DNA from: Herpetosiphonaceae bacterium | Lineage (GTDB): Bacteria > Chloroflexota > Chloroflexia > Chloroflexales > Herpetosiphonaceae | Assembly (NCBI GenBank): GCA_026003835.1 | Contig: BPHZ01000002.1 | Coordinates: forward strand, 310,001-374,000 | DNA: 64,000 nt | Direction of reading: 5' to 3' | In this document: positions 39,918 to 48,611 of the stretch, piece by piece | Numbering within the stretch: the stretch's first letter is position 1 | Layout: every line of letters starts with the position of its first letter | Program-made: the position numbers and the translations under genes | Notes under the pieces: generated by a model | Database searches by the model: none | What the model saw: the letters and a program-made list of their open reading frames with translations, nothing else | What the model was told of the DNA's origin: nothing

Positions 39918-41285
39918 ATGAACATCTTTGAGGTTGTCGCGGGTAAGGCTGGACTGGCAGGCGTACGCTGGGCGCTGCTCGCCGATCCTCCACGCGAGGT
40001 GTTGCGGCGCGAGCTTACCTCGCTGCTGCCGCCCGGCTCCGTCGTAGAGCGCTTTGAGATCACGCGCGCGAAGTTCAAGCCAGGGCGTTATCTGATGGCC
40101 TACTATGATGTATGTATCCTCCAACCAGGTGGCGATTCTATGATCCGTCCCATTGAGGTTGTCTGGAGGCCGGAGGGTGATGACGAGCCGTGTGGCGTGC
40201 CTGATGAAGTGCTGGCGATGCAGGAGGAGGCCCAGCGCCGTGGCCTTTCGGCTCCCTTCCGAGGGCTCATGGCCGCAGTCCCGGCATGGGGTATGCGATT
40301 GCAAATCGCCCCCCTGGATATCCATTTTCCGCAGCTTGTCCGCCTCTACGATCCGACGTATGTGCCGGAAATGCTTGCTGCCAGTAGCGCTCAAAGAACA
40401 GTCGTTCGCTATAACATCGCGTCTGTGCGCTACCGGCCAGGCCAGCGCCATGTCCTGCGCTACCTCCATTCCAATGGCGGTGGGGCGGTTTTTGCAAAGG
40501 TTTACAACAGCGATAAAGGTGCGCGGGCGTTTAAGGTGGCGGGGTCTGTGGCCGGGTGGCTTGAACTGTACGGCGATGGAATGCGGTGCGCCCGCCCTTT
40601 GGCGTACTTGCATGATGATATGGTGGTCCTTTACCCTGGGATCAGCGGAACGCCACTCTCGCAGCTGTTGCAGCAGCCGGCACAGGAGACAGCGCAGTGC
40701 TTGCGCCGGGCCGGCGAGTGTCTGCTGACGTTGCATCGTATGCCGGCAGTGCAGATGGAGCTTAAGCAGCACAGCTTTGAGCTGGAGATCAGGTCTATTG
40801 CCAGTGCAAGCGAGCATATCCATGCGCTTTTGCCGCAAGTCGCAGCGACGATTGCCAGGATTCTCGATCGCGGGCAGGAGTTGCATGAGCGTCTGCCCCA
40901 GGAGCCAGCCGCTTTTGTCTACGGCGACTATAAGGCCGATCATCTCTGGATGACGCCGGAGGGCCTGACGTTGATCGATTGTGATACCTGTTATCTCTTC
41001 GATCCGGCTCTTGATCTCGGGAAGTTTTTGGCGGATCTACGCTGGTGGTATGATGGGTATGCCAACAATGGCGTAGAACATGCCCAGGAGCAGTTTATGG
41101 CTGGCTACGGCCCGCTGATCTCCCCCGATCGGTTGGCTCGCGCCCGGCTCTATGAGGCGCTGGTGCTGGTCAAGACGACGGTGCGCCGTGTGCCTCTCTT
41201 CGAGAGCAACTGGGCGCCGCGCACGCTGCGGCTGATTAGCTGCGCCAATGCGCTGCTGAATTCGCTGGCAGCGCGGGCTCTGTAG
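39918..41285 (+). CDS. APH-fold kinase-like protein (YGD variant)
   Basis: 455 residues; RBS GGAGGGG upstream of ATG 39918. Two N-lobe motifs: AKFKPGRYLMAYYDVCI and VRYRPGQRHVLRYLHSN, the second followed by AVFAKVYNSDKGARAFKV with the candidate ATP Lys. The catalytic loop VYGDYKADHL keeps the Asp but has Tyr for His and His for Asn; LTLIDCDTCYLFDPALDLGK is the metal site. It starts 50 bases after the 38413 gene and stops 20 bases before the PflX-like gene, so it belongs to the same operon. Confidence 0.74.
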   Translation: MNIFEVVAGKAGLAGVRWALLADPPREVLRRELTSLLPPGSVVERFEITRAKFKPGRYLMAYYDVCILQPGGDSMIRPIEVVWRPEGDDEPCGVPDEVLAMQEEAQRRGLSAPFRGLMAAVPAWGMRLQIAPLDIHFPQLVRLYDPTYVPEMLAASSAQRTVVRYNIASVRYRPGQRHVLRYLHSNGGGAVFAKVYNSDKGARAFKVAGSVAGWLELYGDGMRCARPLAYLHDDMVVLYPGISGTPLSQLLQQPAQETAQCLRRAGECLLTLHRMPAVQMELKQHSFELEIRSIASASEHIHALLPQVAATIARILDRGQELHERLPQEPAAFVYGDYKADHLWMTPEGLTLIDCDTCYLFDPALDLGKFLADLRWWYDGYANNGVEHAQEQFMAGYGPLISPDRLARARLYEALVLVKTTVRRVPLFESNWAPRTLRLISCANALLNSLAARAL

Positions 41286-41305
41286 CGCTTGGAGGAGCAG
41301 AGAGG

Positions 41306-42181
41306 ATGCATGAATTAGAGCGCCTGTGGATCTGGCAGGAAGCGGATCTCAAGGGCCGGTTGTCTTGGTATCGGCGTGTTTCCGCTAACCAGGCGCCAGC
41401 GAAGTTTCGTATCGCCCGGTGTGTTCCGGTGAATCTTGCGCTGGAGCAGGCCTCCGAGGAGGATCTGTGGACGGCGCTGGATGAGGTCACGCCCCGTTTT
41501 CTCGGCCTTTGGGAGAGCGTCCGTCGTGGGAGCGAGGATCTCCCCGATCCGCCGGACTCGCACCCCGACCTTGTCGATCTGTGCCGCGAGCTCACGCAGC
41601 GGATGCTCAGCCACTGCAATTTCTGCCGCTGGAACTGTAGGGTCGACCGCAGCCGGGGAATGAAATTCGGCACCTGTAAGCTGGCCGGCGAATCGCGTGT
41701 AGCCAGCTACTTCCACCATCAGGGCGAGGAGCTGATCTATTTTATGTCACAGCCGGCGATGAAGATCTTGCGGGTGCTGATGGATATCTGGCTGCCGGAC
41801 CTTAAGTTTGGCCCCGGCAAGTGTGCGGTGACGCTCTCAAGAACACCGTGGTATTGGGAGACTGTGACGGAGAATCTGAAGCTGATTTACGAGTGGGGGG
41901 AGGACTTTACCATTCGCCACCTGGTGATGCCTAACCATGTTGAGTGCTGCACCCGCCCGATTCTGGAGTGGATCGCCGAGGTGATGCCTGACGTGCCGGT
42001 GAATCTGATGGACCAGTACCATCCCGATAACTTCTGCGATCCGCGCAGTGCAAAGTATGACAAGCAGTTCGTCGAGATCGCGCGCCGGCCCAGCAAGAGC
42101 GAGATGATGCAAGCCTTCCGCTATGCCAGGGAGCTGGGGCTGCGTTTCGAGGCGCTGAGCTATGAGAAGAATATGACATAA
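41306..42181 (+). CDS. PflX-like radical-SAM relative lacking the CX3CX2C core
   Basis: 291 residues; GGAGGAG upstream. The N-terminus (LSHCNFCRWNCRVDRSRGMK, then GTCKLAGESRVASYFHHQGE) matches PflX/COG1313, predicted activases of pyruvate formate-lyase type. In that family the segment after SYF.H.GEE continues into a Gly-rich CX3CX2C loop that holds the 4Fe-4S cluster. Here it jumps to LMDIWLPDLKFGPGKCAVTL and HLVMPNHVECC, then VPVNLMDQYHPDNF, the C-terminal half of the barrel. The missing part is roughly a third of the domain, removed in frame. SAM cleavage by the usual mechanism seems impossible; a structural or metal-binding role, or a decaying gene, are the options. Last gene of the kinase-fold operon. 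Confidence 0.7.
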   Translation: MHELERLWIWQEADLKGRLSWYRRVSANQAPAKFRIARCVPVNLALEQASEEDLWTALDEVTPRFLGLWESVRRGSEDLPDPPDSHPDLVDLCRELTQRMLSHCNFCRWNCRVDRSRGMKFGTCKLAGESRVASYFHHQGEELIYFMSQPAMKILRVLMDIWLPDLKFGPGKCAVTLSRTPWYWETVTENLKLIYEWGEDFTIRHLVMPNHVECCTRPILEWIAEVMPDVPVNLMDQYHPDNFCDPRSAKYDKQFVEIARRPSKSEMMQAFRYARELGLRFEALSYEKNMT

Positions 42182-42195
42182 AACTCCTTGTGCAT

Positions 42196-42266
42196 ACTGT
42201 ACAAAATCAGGCAGCAAAACCTTGTGTATTTTGACCCGTGGTCCCCTGATCGATTTCTTGTACAGT
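42196..42266. promoter_or_regulatory. Long interrupted inverted repeat upstream of GS-like gene
   Basis: Arms ACTGTACAAAATCAGG (42196-42211) and CCTGATCGATTTCTTGTACAGT (pieces 42245-42250 and 42258-42266) are complementary apart from a small internal insertion, separated by about 33 bases. It could be an operator pair, an RNA switch or a terminator for the upstream operon. The rest of the 292-base gap shows no clear promoter. Confidence 0.4.
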
Positions 42267-42473
42267 TAGCAGCGGCTGCCTGTTCAGGATGAGAACAGTG
42301 CCCCAATACGATCGGCAGTGCGGCCTTCACCGGATCAACAGGTGAAGGCTTTATTGTGCCGTCAGTTCTCCCGCATGCTGGCGTTCGTCGTGTTGGGCCG
42401 GGAGCCGGAGCAGCGCAATAGCGTCATCCGGCTGGTTCCGTTCTCCGTTGTAGCGAAGGAAAGGATTCTGACC

Positions 42474-43895
42474 GTGACAACTCAGCTCCGCGACTTCCTT
42501 GAGATACCCTACGATGAGCTTGAGGAGCTCAATCTGTCGGTGAAAGAGCAGCGGCTGGCCCGGGTCTCCGTCGATACACTGCGCGAGGAGCGCATGCGCT
42601 ATCTCACCGATGAGAAGCGTATCAAGGCGGTAACGGTCTGCTTCTCGGATCTTGAGGGGCGGCTGCATATGCTCGACTATGACAAGAAGTTTCTGCTTAA
42701 GTCGGCCGATAATCTAACGTTCGATGGCTCCAGCATTCGCGGCTTTTCACAGCAGACCGAGTCCGATTTACGGCTGGCGATCGATTGGTCGGCCTTCTAC
42801 TGGCTGCCATCCGATATCTTTGGGCCGGGCAAGGTCTTGGTCTTTGGCGATGTGCAGGAGCGCGATGGAAGGCCATACCCCGCCGATATTCGCTCACGGT
42901 TGAAAGCGTACACCAATGCGCTGTTTCAGAACGATGGAATAACCTGCAACGTCGCCAGTGAGATCGAGGGTTTCCTTTTTAAAGGACGCCGCGCCGAGCA
43001 GCGCTATCGAGAAACAGGGCAGTTTGAGTTTATCAGCACCGGCGGCTACTACCATTCACTGCCGGGCGATCCCCTGCGCACCTTTATTGATGCTGCCGCG
43101 GAGGCGCAGCGCGCCATGGGCTTTGCGAACGAGAAGGATCACCCTGAGGTAGCGCCCTCTCAGTTCGAGATGAACTACTCCTACACGGAAGCGGTGATCG
43201 CCGCCGACCAGGTTTTGCTGTATAAGCTGATCTGTCGCCAGATTGCTCATCGCCTTGATATGACGGCAAGCTTCCTGCCCAAGCCGGTGACGGGTGTGAA
43301 CGGCAGTGGGATGCATACCAATATCTCGCTTTCGCGAGAGGGCGCGAATTTGTTCTACGACGCCCATGGCCGGGATGGCATCTCGGCATTTGGCTGGAGC
43401 TTTATCGAGCGTATCCTTAGCAATGCAAAGGGCCTCTGTCTCGTTCTGAATCCCAGCGTCAACGCCTATCGCCGGCTGGATCCGCACTATGAGGCCCCCA
43501 ATCAAATTAAGGCTTCCCCTATCGATCGTGGGTCGATGGTGCGCATTCCTATTGGAAACGCGCGCTCGGCACGTATTGAGGTGCGCTCGGTTGCGCCTGA
43601 TGCCAACCCGTATATGGTCATCTATACCTTGTTGAGGACAGGGCTCGAAGGGCCGGCGGAGCCGGGGATCAACGGCAATGCGTTTCTGCCCGATAACATC
43701 TATGATGCTATCCAGCTCTTCCAGTCCAGTTCATTTACTGCGGAAATCCTGGGGCCGCTGGTCCACGCGAAGTATGCGGATCTCAAACGCGCTGCGGCGG
43801 ATCGCTGCCCAAGGCAGCTTGGATCGCTGATTAAGCGGGCTGAGGTGCAGTTCCACCACGAGGTGACGAATCAGTATCTTTGGAGTCTGTTCTAG
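42474..43895 (+). CDS. Glutamine synthetase-like enzyme (GSI fold)
   Basis: 473 residues from GTG 42474, which follows AAGGAAAGGA; in-frame ATGs further upstream precede non-conserved sequence. GS hallmarks are present: FDGSSIRGF, the E-x-E metal pair in SEIEGFLF, HPEVAPSQFEMNYSYTEA (two metal/substrate Glu), NGSGMHTNISL (His), NAYRRLDPHYEAP (Arg) and SARIEVRSVAPDANPYM. The end HHEVTNQYLWSLF is family-like. All catalytic groups look intact, so it should ligate ammonia or an amine to glutamate. A role in primary nitrogen assimilation or as a gamma-glutamyl ligase of the upstream cluster cannot be separated. Separate transcription is likely because of the 292-base gap. Confidence 0.85.
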   Translation: MTTQLRDFLEIPYDELEELNLSVKEQRLARVSVDTLREERMRYLTDEKRIKAVTVCFSDLEGRLHMLDYDKKFLLKSADNLTFDGSSIRGFSQQTESDLRLAIDWSAFYWLPSDIFGPGKVLVFGDVQERDGRPYPADIRSRLKAYTNALFQNDGITCNVASEIEGFLFKGRRAEQRYRETGQFEFISTGGYYHSLPGDPLRTFIDAAAEAQRAMGFANEKDHPEVAPSQFEMNYSYTEAVIAADQVLLYKLICRQIAHRLDMTASFLPKPVTGVNGSGMHTNISLSREGANLFYDAHGRDGISAFGWSFIERILSNAKGLCLVLNPSVNAYRRLDPHYEAPNQIKASPIDRGSMVRIPIGNARSARIEVRSVAPDANPYMVIYTLLRTGLEGPAEPGINGNAFLPDNIYDAIQLFQSSSFTAEILGPLVHAKYADLKRAAADRCPRQLGSLIKRAEVQFHHEVTNQYLWSLF

Positions 43896-43927
43896 TCGTC
43901 CGCCGCATCCAGCGTGATGGGGAGATT

Positions 43928-43947
43928 CGGAGGGGCAAGCCCCTCCG
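43928..43947 (+). terminator. Hairpin after GS-like gene
   Basis: Inverted repeat CGGAGGGGC / GCCCCTCCG around an AA centre, 33 bases after the stop. Confidence 0.55.
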
Positions 43948-44006
43948 GCTCCCTCTTGCTTATTGTGGTTGACCACGAGCGGGTGTCTGTCCCAAGGTGT
44001 TAAAGA

Positions 44007-44036
44007 GTGGTCCCGCGCGATATCGCGCGGGACCAC
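44007..44036 (-). terminator. 30-bp perfect palindrome after subtilisin gene
   Basis: Perfect palindrome with half-site GTGGTCCCGCGCGAT, 28 bases past the minus-strand stop. On the minus strand it is followed by TCTTTAA, consistent with termination of the protease gene. Confidence 0.65.
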
Positions 44037-44063
44037 GTTCGTGCTCTCGTTCGCTTGGGAGCT

Positions 44064-45326
44064 TTAGAAGTTCTTGACGTTCAACAGCGGCTCTTTGGTG
44101 TTGTCATGATCGTCGCTGTTGTCCCAGTCGGTGGTGCCGTTGTTGACCAGCGCGCTCTTGACCTGCGATGGGCTGGCGCCGGGGTTGCTGGCCTTGTAGA
44201 GCGCGGCCGCGCCCGCCACGTGCGGCGAAGCCATTGAGGTGCCGCTGATGGTGTTGTAGCCGCCACCCTTCCAGGTCGAGTTGATGCACACGCCGGGGGC
44301 AATGATATCCACATCGGCGCCGTAGTTGCTGAAGCTGGCGAAGGTATCGTCCTCGTCAGTGCGGCAGGTGGGTGAGCCCAGGCCACCGCTCTTGCCGTCG
44401 AAGTCGGCCAGCGCTGAGACAGTGATGACCTCGTCGTAGGCAGCGGGTACGTGGTTGGCGGCGTTGTCGGTCTCGTTGCCGGCGGCGACAACATAGGTCA
44501 CGCCCGCGCCAACCGAGTTGCAGATCGCGTCGTGCAGCGCGTCGCCGGTCGAGCAGCCGCTGCCGCCGGGCTCGGAGCCGGTGCCGCCGAGGCTCATATT
44601 GGCAACCTCGATAATGTCGGCATTGGCGGTGACCCAATCTATACCGCAGACCACCGACGACCAGCTGCCGCTGCCGGAGTTGTCCAAGACCCGTACTGCC
44701 CACAGGCGAGCGCCAGGAGCGACACCAACGACGCCCGTGTTATTGTCAAGCGCGCCAATGGTGCCCGCAACGTGGGTGCCATGGCCGTTACCATCATCGT
44801 AAGAGCTGCCACGCGAGCAGTTCTTCCCGCCGACGACGTTCAGGTCGGGGTGGTCGATGTCGATACCCGTGTCGATCACTGCAACGTCGACGTCAACGCT
44901 ACCGGCGCCATCTCCAGCCTTGGTCGAGCTAAGTTCGCCATCGATGCGATCAATGCCCGTCGGCAGGGTCTGTGGGCCACCACCACCACTGCCCGGCTTG
45001 CCCTTGCCGACAATCGTCACCAGGCGATCCTCAGTCACATAGGCGACGTCGGGATCGGCCTTGATGTGGGCCAGGCGGGCATCAGGAATAGTCGCAGCAA
45101 AGCCCTTGAGGGCATGGCTGTAGGTGTGGTGCAGCGTCAGGCCATGCGCGCGGGCAAGGCCGCGTGCTTTGGACGTTGGATCGGCGACTGTGTTCTTGAA
45201 GACGACGATGTACTCACCGGGGATGGCGTTGGTCTGAGCTGCGGTGGTGGTTTTCGTTCCGGCGAACGAGGCGAGTAGACCGATAACGAGAAGCGCGGCG
45301 ACGAGAACGTTGATGCGGGTCTTCAC
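44064..45326 (-). CDS. Secreted subtilisin-like serine protease (peptidase S8)
   Basis: 420 residues. Signal peptide MKTRINVLVAALLVIGLLAS, an I9-type inhibitor prodomain (EYIVVFKNTVADPTSKARGL, FAATIPDARLAHIKADPDVA), then the S8 catalytic domain. The triad is Asp in VAVIDTGIDIDHPDL, His in GNGHGTHVAGTIG and Ser in ISGTSMASPHVAGAA, with the oxyanion Asn in VVAAGNETDN. It is an active extracellular protease, self-processed from the prodomain, of the proteinase K/aqualysin type. A consensus promoter lies about 200 bases upstream and a perfect palindrome downstream. Confidence 0.93.
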   Translation of the reverse strand: MKTRINVLVAALLVIGLLASFAGTKTTTAAQTNAIPGEYIVVFKNTVADPTSKARGLARAHGLTLHHTYSHALKGFAATIPDARLAHIKADPDVAYVTEDRLVTIVGKGKPGSGGGGPQTLPTGIDRIDGELSSTKAGDGAGSVDVDVAVIDTGIDIDHPDLNVVGGKNCSRGSSYDDGNGHGTHVAGTIGALDNNTGVVGVAPGARLWAVRVLDNSGSGSWSSVVCGIDWVTANADIIEVANMSLGGTGSEPGGSGCSTGDALHDAICNSVGAGVTYVVAAGNETDNAANHVPAAYDEVITVSALADFDGKSGGLGSPTCRTDEDDTFASFSNYGADVDIIAPGVCINSTWKGGGYNTISGTSMASPHVAGAAALYKASNPGASPSQVKSALVNNGTTDWDNSDDHDNTKEPLLNVKNF

Positions 45327-45534
45327 AGGTCTTGGCCTCCTTAGAATGATGGTAAAGATATTATGGATGAACTCATCCCTTGGGAGATGAGCGGAGTAAT
45401 CCCTGATCCACCGTGAGCTGCCGATGATACTGTCTGTACTCTTCAGCCAGACCAGACCGGTTTCGCCGGGAAAAGCTAAAGGGTGCTGAGAGTAGTACTC
45501 TTGCTGCTATTGATTATAGTACTGCGCGAGACTT

Positions 45535-45563
45535 ATTGTAGGATAAAAGGGTAAGATTGTCAA
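45535..45563 (-). promoter_or_regulatory. Consensus promoter of subtilisin gene with long leader
   Basis: On the minus strand: TTGACA (45563-45558), 17 bases, TACAAT (45540-45535). The predicted start near 45528 gives a 5' leader of about 200 nt before the ATG at 45326. The 337-base gap 45327-45663 is AT-rich and otherwise empty; I found no clean promoter for gnd in it. Confidence 0.65.
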
Positions 45564-45663
45564 TACCTTATTAAAAGTTCTCTTAAAATTCTGTAAATCA
45601 GCCTCTCCCTTGTACTGCTGCTGTAAAATAAAGCGGCAACTCGAAGGCATGAGGAGGTACCAG

Positions 45664-47067
45664 ATGCCGGCCAACGATATTGGTGTTATCGGTCTTGCGG
45701 TGATGGGGCAGAATCTGGCTCGCAATATTGCCAGCCGCGGCTTTCATGTAGCGGTCTACAACCGTACCGCCGAGCGTACGGATGCTTTTATCAGGGAACA
45801 TCCAGAGCCTCGTTTGATGCCTGCCTACGATCTGAAGCATGTTGTTGACTCGTTGAAACGCCCCCGGCGTGTCCTGTTGATGGTTCAGGCGGGCAAGCCG
45901 GTTGATGCGATGATTGAGCAGTTGAAGCCGCTGCTGGAGCCGGGCGATATGATCATCGACGGCGGGAACTCCTTCTTCCTTGATACCGAGCGCCGCGCGC
46001 AGGATCTCCAGGCTGCGGGGATCCACTTTCTGGGTGTGGGAATCTCGGGTGGTGAGGAGGGTGCGCTGCGCGGGCCAAGCATTATGCCTGGCGGCCAGCC
46101 CGAGGCCTACGAGGCGATTGCGCCTATCTTCACGGCCATCGCTGCCCGGGCTCCCGATGGATCGCCGTGCGTGGCTTATATGGGGCAGCGCAGCGCCGGC
46201 CACTATGTGAAAATGGTCCATAATGGGATCGAGTATGGCGATATGCAGCTGATCGCCGAAGCCTACGATCTTCTTTCGCGTGGTGCGGGTCTCGCTGAAG
46301 CCGCGCTCGCCGATATCTTTGCGGAGTGGAATCGCGCTGAGCTTCAGTCGTTTCTCATCGAGATTACGGCTAATATTTTGCGCACAGTCGATCCCGAGAC
46401 CGGCCAGCCCTTAGTCAACCTGATTCTGGATACGGCTCAGCAGAAAGGCACCGGTAAGTGGACCTCGCAGAATAGTTTTGATCTCGGCATCCCGATCCCG
46501 ACGATTAACGCCGCTGTCGAGGCTCGTCAGCTTTCGGCATTGAAGGATGAGCGCGTTGCTGCCTCTCAGGTGTTGCGGGGGCCGGCACGCTCTTTTGATG
46601 GCGATCGCTCGGCGTTGGTCGAGGATGTACGCGCTGCCCTGTATGCCTCAAAGATCTGTGCCTATGCTCAGGGTATGGCGCTGCTGCGGGCGGCATCCGA
46701 AGAGTATGGCTATGGGCTGAACCTTGCGGATATTGCGGCGATCTGGCGCGCCGGTTGTATTATTCGTGCCCGCTTCCTCGATGATGTGAGCGCTGCCTTC
46801 CGGCGCAGCCCTGGGCTGCCGAACCTGCTGCTCGATGAGGAGTTCGCCGCGCGGCTGCGCCAGCGTGAGACCCAATGGCGTAGGGTGCTCTGTACGGCCA
46901 TCGAGCTTGGCATCCCAACCCCGGCGATGAGTTCCGCGCTGGCCTACTATGATGCCTATCGCAGCGCTCGCCTGCCTGCGAACCTGACTCAGGCGCAGCG
47001 GGATTATTTCGGCGCGCATACCTATCAGCGCGTGGATAGACCGGGAACGTTTCATACCGAGTGGTAG
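45664..47067 (+). CDS. gnd: 6-phosphogluconate dehydrogenase, decarboxylating
   Basis: 467 residues from ATG 45664, preceded by GAGGAGG at 6 nt. Rossmann motif GVIGLAVMGQNLARNIASRG, NADP-binding VYNRTAERTDAF, substrate motif FLGVGISGGEEGALRGPSIM, the catalytic Lys region GHYVKMVHNGIEYGDMQLIA, and the C-terminal NLTQAQRDYFGAHTYQRVDR with the conserved His-Thr-Tyr-x-Arg. It oxidises and decarboxylates 6-phosphogluconate to ribulose 5-phosphate in the pentose phosphate pathway, making NADPH. Normal length for the long (dimeric) form. No zwf or pgl gene adjoins it. Confidence 0.95.
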   Translation: MPANDIGVIGLAVMGQNLARNIASRGFHVAVYNRTAERTDAFIREHPEPRLMPAYDLKHVVDSLKRPRRVLLMVQAGKPVDAMIEQLKPLLEPGDMIIDGGNSFFLDTERRAQDLQAAGIHFLGVGISGGEEGALRGPSIMPGGQPEAYEAIAPIFTAIAARAPDGSPCVAYMGQRSAGHYVKMVHNGIEYGDMQLIAEAYDLLSRGAGLAEAALADIFAEWNRAELQSFLIEITANILRTVDPETGQPLVNLILDTAQQKGTGKWTSQNSFDLGIPIPTINAAVEARQLSALKDERVAASQVLRGPARSFDGDRSALVEDVRAALYASKICAYAQGMALLRAASEEYGYGLNLADIAAIWRAGCIIRARFLDDVSAAFRRSPGLPNLLLDEEFAARLRQRETQWRRVLCTAIELGIPTPAMSSALAYYDAYRSARLPANLTQAQRDYFGAHTYQRVDRPGTFHTEW

Positions 47068-47161
47068 GATTACTTACCACGCAGTTGAGCAGGAGCATGC
47101 CTCACTAGGCGTGCTCTCTCTTTGCTGCCTGTCGGCTCGCCTGCCCCTCTCTGGCGGTGTC

Positions 47162-47690
47162 CTAGACGTCATCGCGATCGATGGCATCCTGAGCGATCTG
47201 CTCGATCTCCTGCGGTGAGGCGCCGGCTGCTCGTTCGATGCGCTCGTAGCGTTTGTTGAACTGGCTTACGGCATAGTCTATGAAGTCGTTCTCGATGAGC
47301 CCAAAGGGAACCGGGTCATAACAGGCGAAGGCATCGCCGATGATGCCTATGGCAGGTATGAAAAGTTCCTGCATGGTGCTCTCGATCACTGCCCATAGCT
47401 GAGGCTCGGCGGCAACCAGGCGCGAGAGTAGGTAAACGCCGTAGGCAATGTGGCGCGACTCGTCTCGTTTGAGTAGCGCGATACCCTGACGTAACCCCGG
47501 CAGCAGATCGTTACGCTCCAGCATTGCGAAAAAAGCATGGTAGCCAGTTTCGGCAAGCGTCCCTTCGACAATCATATTGTAGGTTGCCGATGCGCGTGCC
47601 TGCGCTGCCGGCGAGGGATCGACAAGCAGATGCTGGAGCGCCTGGGGGAGCGCTTCATATGTATCAATATCTATGCGCCTGCTGCGCAAC
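47162..47690 (-). pseudogene. R2lox (R2-like ligand-binding oxidase), C-terminal half only
   Basis: The frame reads IDTYEALPQALQHLLVDPSP, YNMIVEGTLAETGYHAFFAM, LLPGLRQGIALLKRDESRHI and AIGIIGDAFACYDPVPFGLI, typical of the second half of R2lox, a Mn/Fe ferritin-like oxidase. It contains the later metal ligands (Glu in EGTLAETGYH, E-x-x-H in DESRHI), but the first helices with the other ligands are absent. At about 47690 the homology stops and the sequence belongs to the end of the EamA transporter in another frame. Without the N-terminal half the metal site cannot form. Remnant of a deletion. Confidence 0.75.
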
Positions 47691-48611
47691 AACTGCTTCC
47701 GCCTCTGCCCTGGGCGCCACGCCGGCACGCTGACGCTCGGCCAGTGTTGCAATGGTGATGCCCAACAGTACGACGCCGCCACCGGCGATCTGCATGGCGG
47801 TCGGCTGCTCGCCACGAATCGCAATCGCCAAGAGGGTTGAGCCGACCGGCTCGCCGAGGATTGCAATTGTAATGAAGGTCGCGGAGAGATAGCGCAGCGC
47901 CCAGTTGAAGGCGGTGTGGCCGAGGAGCTGCGGCCCTATGGCAAGCCCAAGGAGCACCAGGGAGATCGTCGTATCGTAGCCGGTCAACCTGTAGCCGGCG
48001 AGGAGCGCCCAGGCGACAAGCATAACCGCCGCGGAAGTGTAGGCCAGCCAGATATAGGGCAAGATCGAAAGCCGACGGCGTACCTCGCGGCCAGCCAGGA
48101 AATAGGCCGATCCGCAGGCGGCGCCGGCCAGCGCAAGCAGATCGCCGAGCAGAGCGTTGCTGCCGCCGGCGCCGCTATCGCTGAACGCTATGAGGATGCT
48201 CCCAAGCACGGTAAGAATGATACCGCCGATGGCGCTGAGCGGCAGACGTTCGCGGAACAGCAAATAGGAGGCCAGACCGACGAAGATCGGGTTGGTTGCT
48301 ACAAGGGCCGTCGATGATGCGACAGAGGTATAGTTCAACGAGGTGATCCAGGCGGCAAAGTGTAGCCCTAAAAAGAGCCCGGCCAGTATGCCGATCCCAA
48401 GATCGCGCCGGCTGGCACTGCGTATCTCGGCTCCCCTGGAACTCCAGGCGATTGGTGTCAGGATAAGCGCTGCCAGCCCCAGCCGGCCGGCAGCGATGAC
48501 GAGCGATGGGACGTTGTGATCGTGGGCTGATTTGATCAGAACTGAGGCGGTCGAGACGACCAGCACCCCGAAAAAAAGCACAAGGTAGGGAATCATTGTA
48601 CGTCGGGTCAT
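47664..48611 (-). CDS. EamA/DMT-family transporter
   Basis: 315 residues, about ten membrane helices in two EamA repeats (ASVLIKSAHDHNVPSLVIAA, NYTSVASSTALVATNPIFVG, FNWALRYLSATFITIAILGE, PVGSTLLAIAIRGEQPTAMQ). Likely exporter of a small metabolite or amino acid. The final 20 residues (AEAEAVVAQQAHRY) run into the R2lox relic, so the original C-terminus may have been replaced by a deletion junction. The start overlaps the stop of the next upstream transporter gene (ATGA), so the two are co-translated and may form a heterodimer. Confidence 0.82.
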   Translation of the reverse strand: MTRRTMIPYLVLFFGVLVVSTASVLIKSAHDHNVPSLVIAAGRLGLAALILTPIAWSSRGAEIRSASRRDLGIGILAGLFLGLHFAAWITSLNYTSVASSTALVATNPIFVGLASYLLFRERLPLSAIGGIILTVLGSILIAFSDSGAGGSNALLGDLLALAGAACGSAYFLAGREVRRRLSILPYIWLAYTSAAVMLVAWALLAGYRLTGYDTTISLVLLGLAIGPQLLGHTAFNWALRYLSATFITIAILGEPVGSTLLAIAIRGEQPTAMQIAGGGVVLLGITIATLAERQRAGVAPRAEAEAVVAQQAHRY

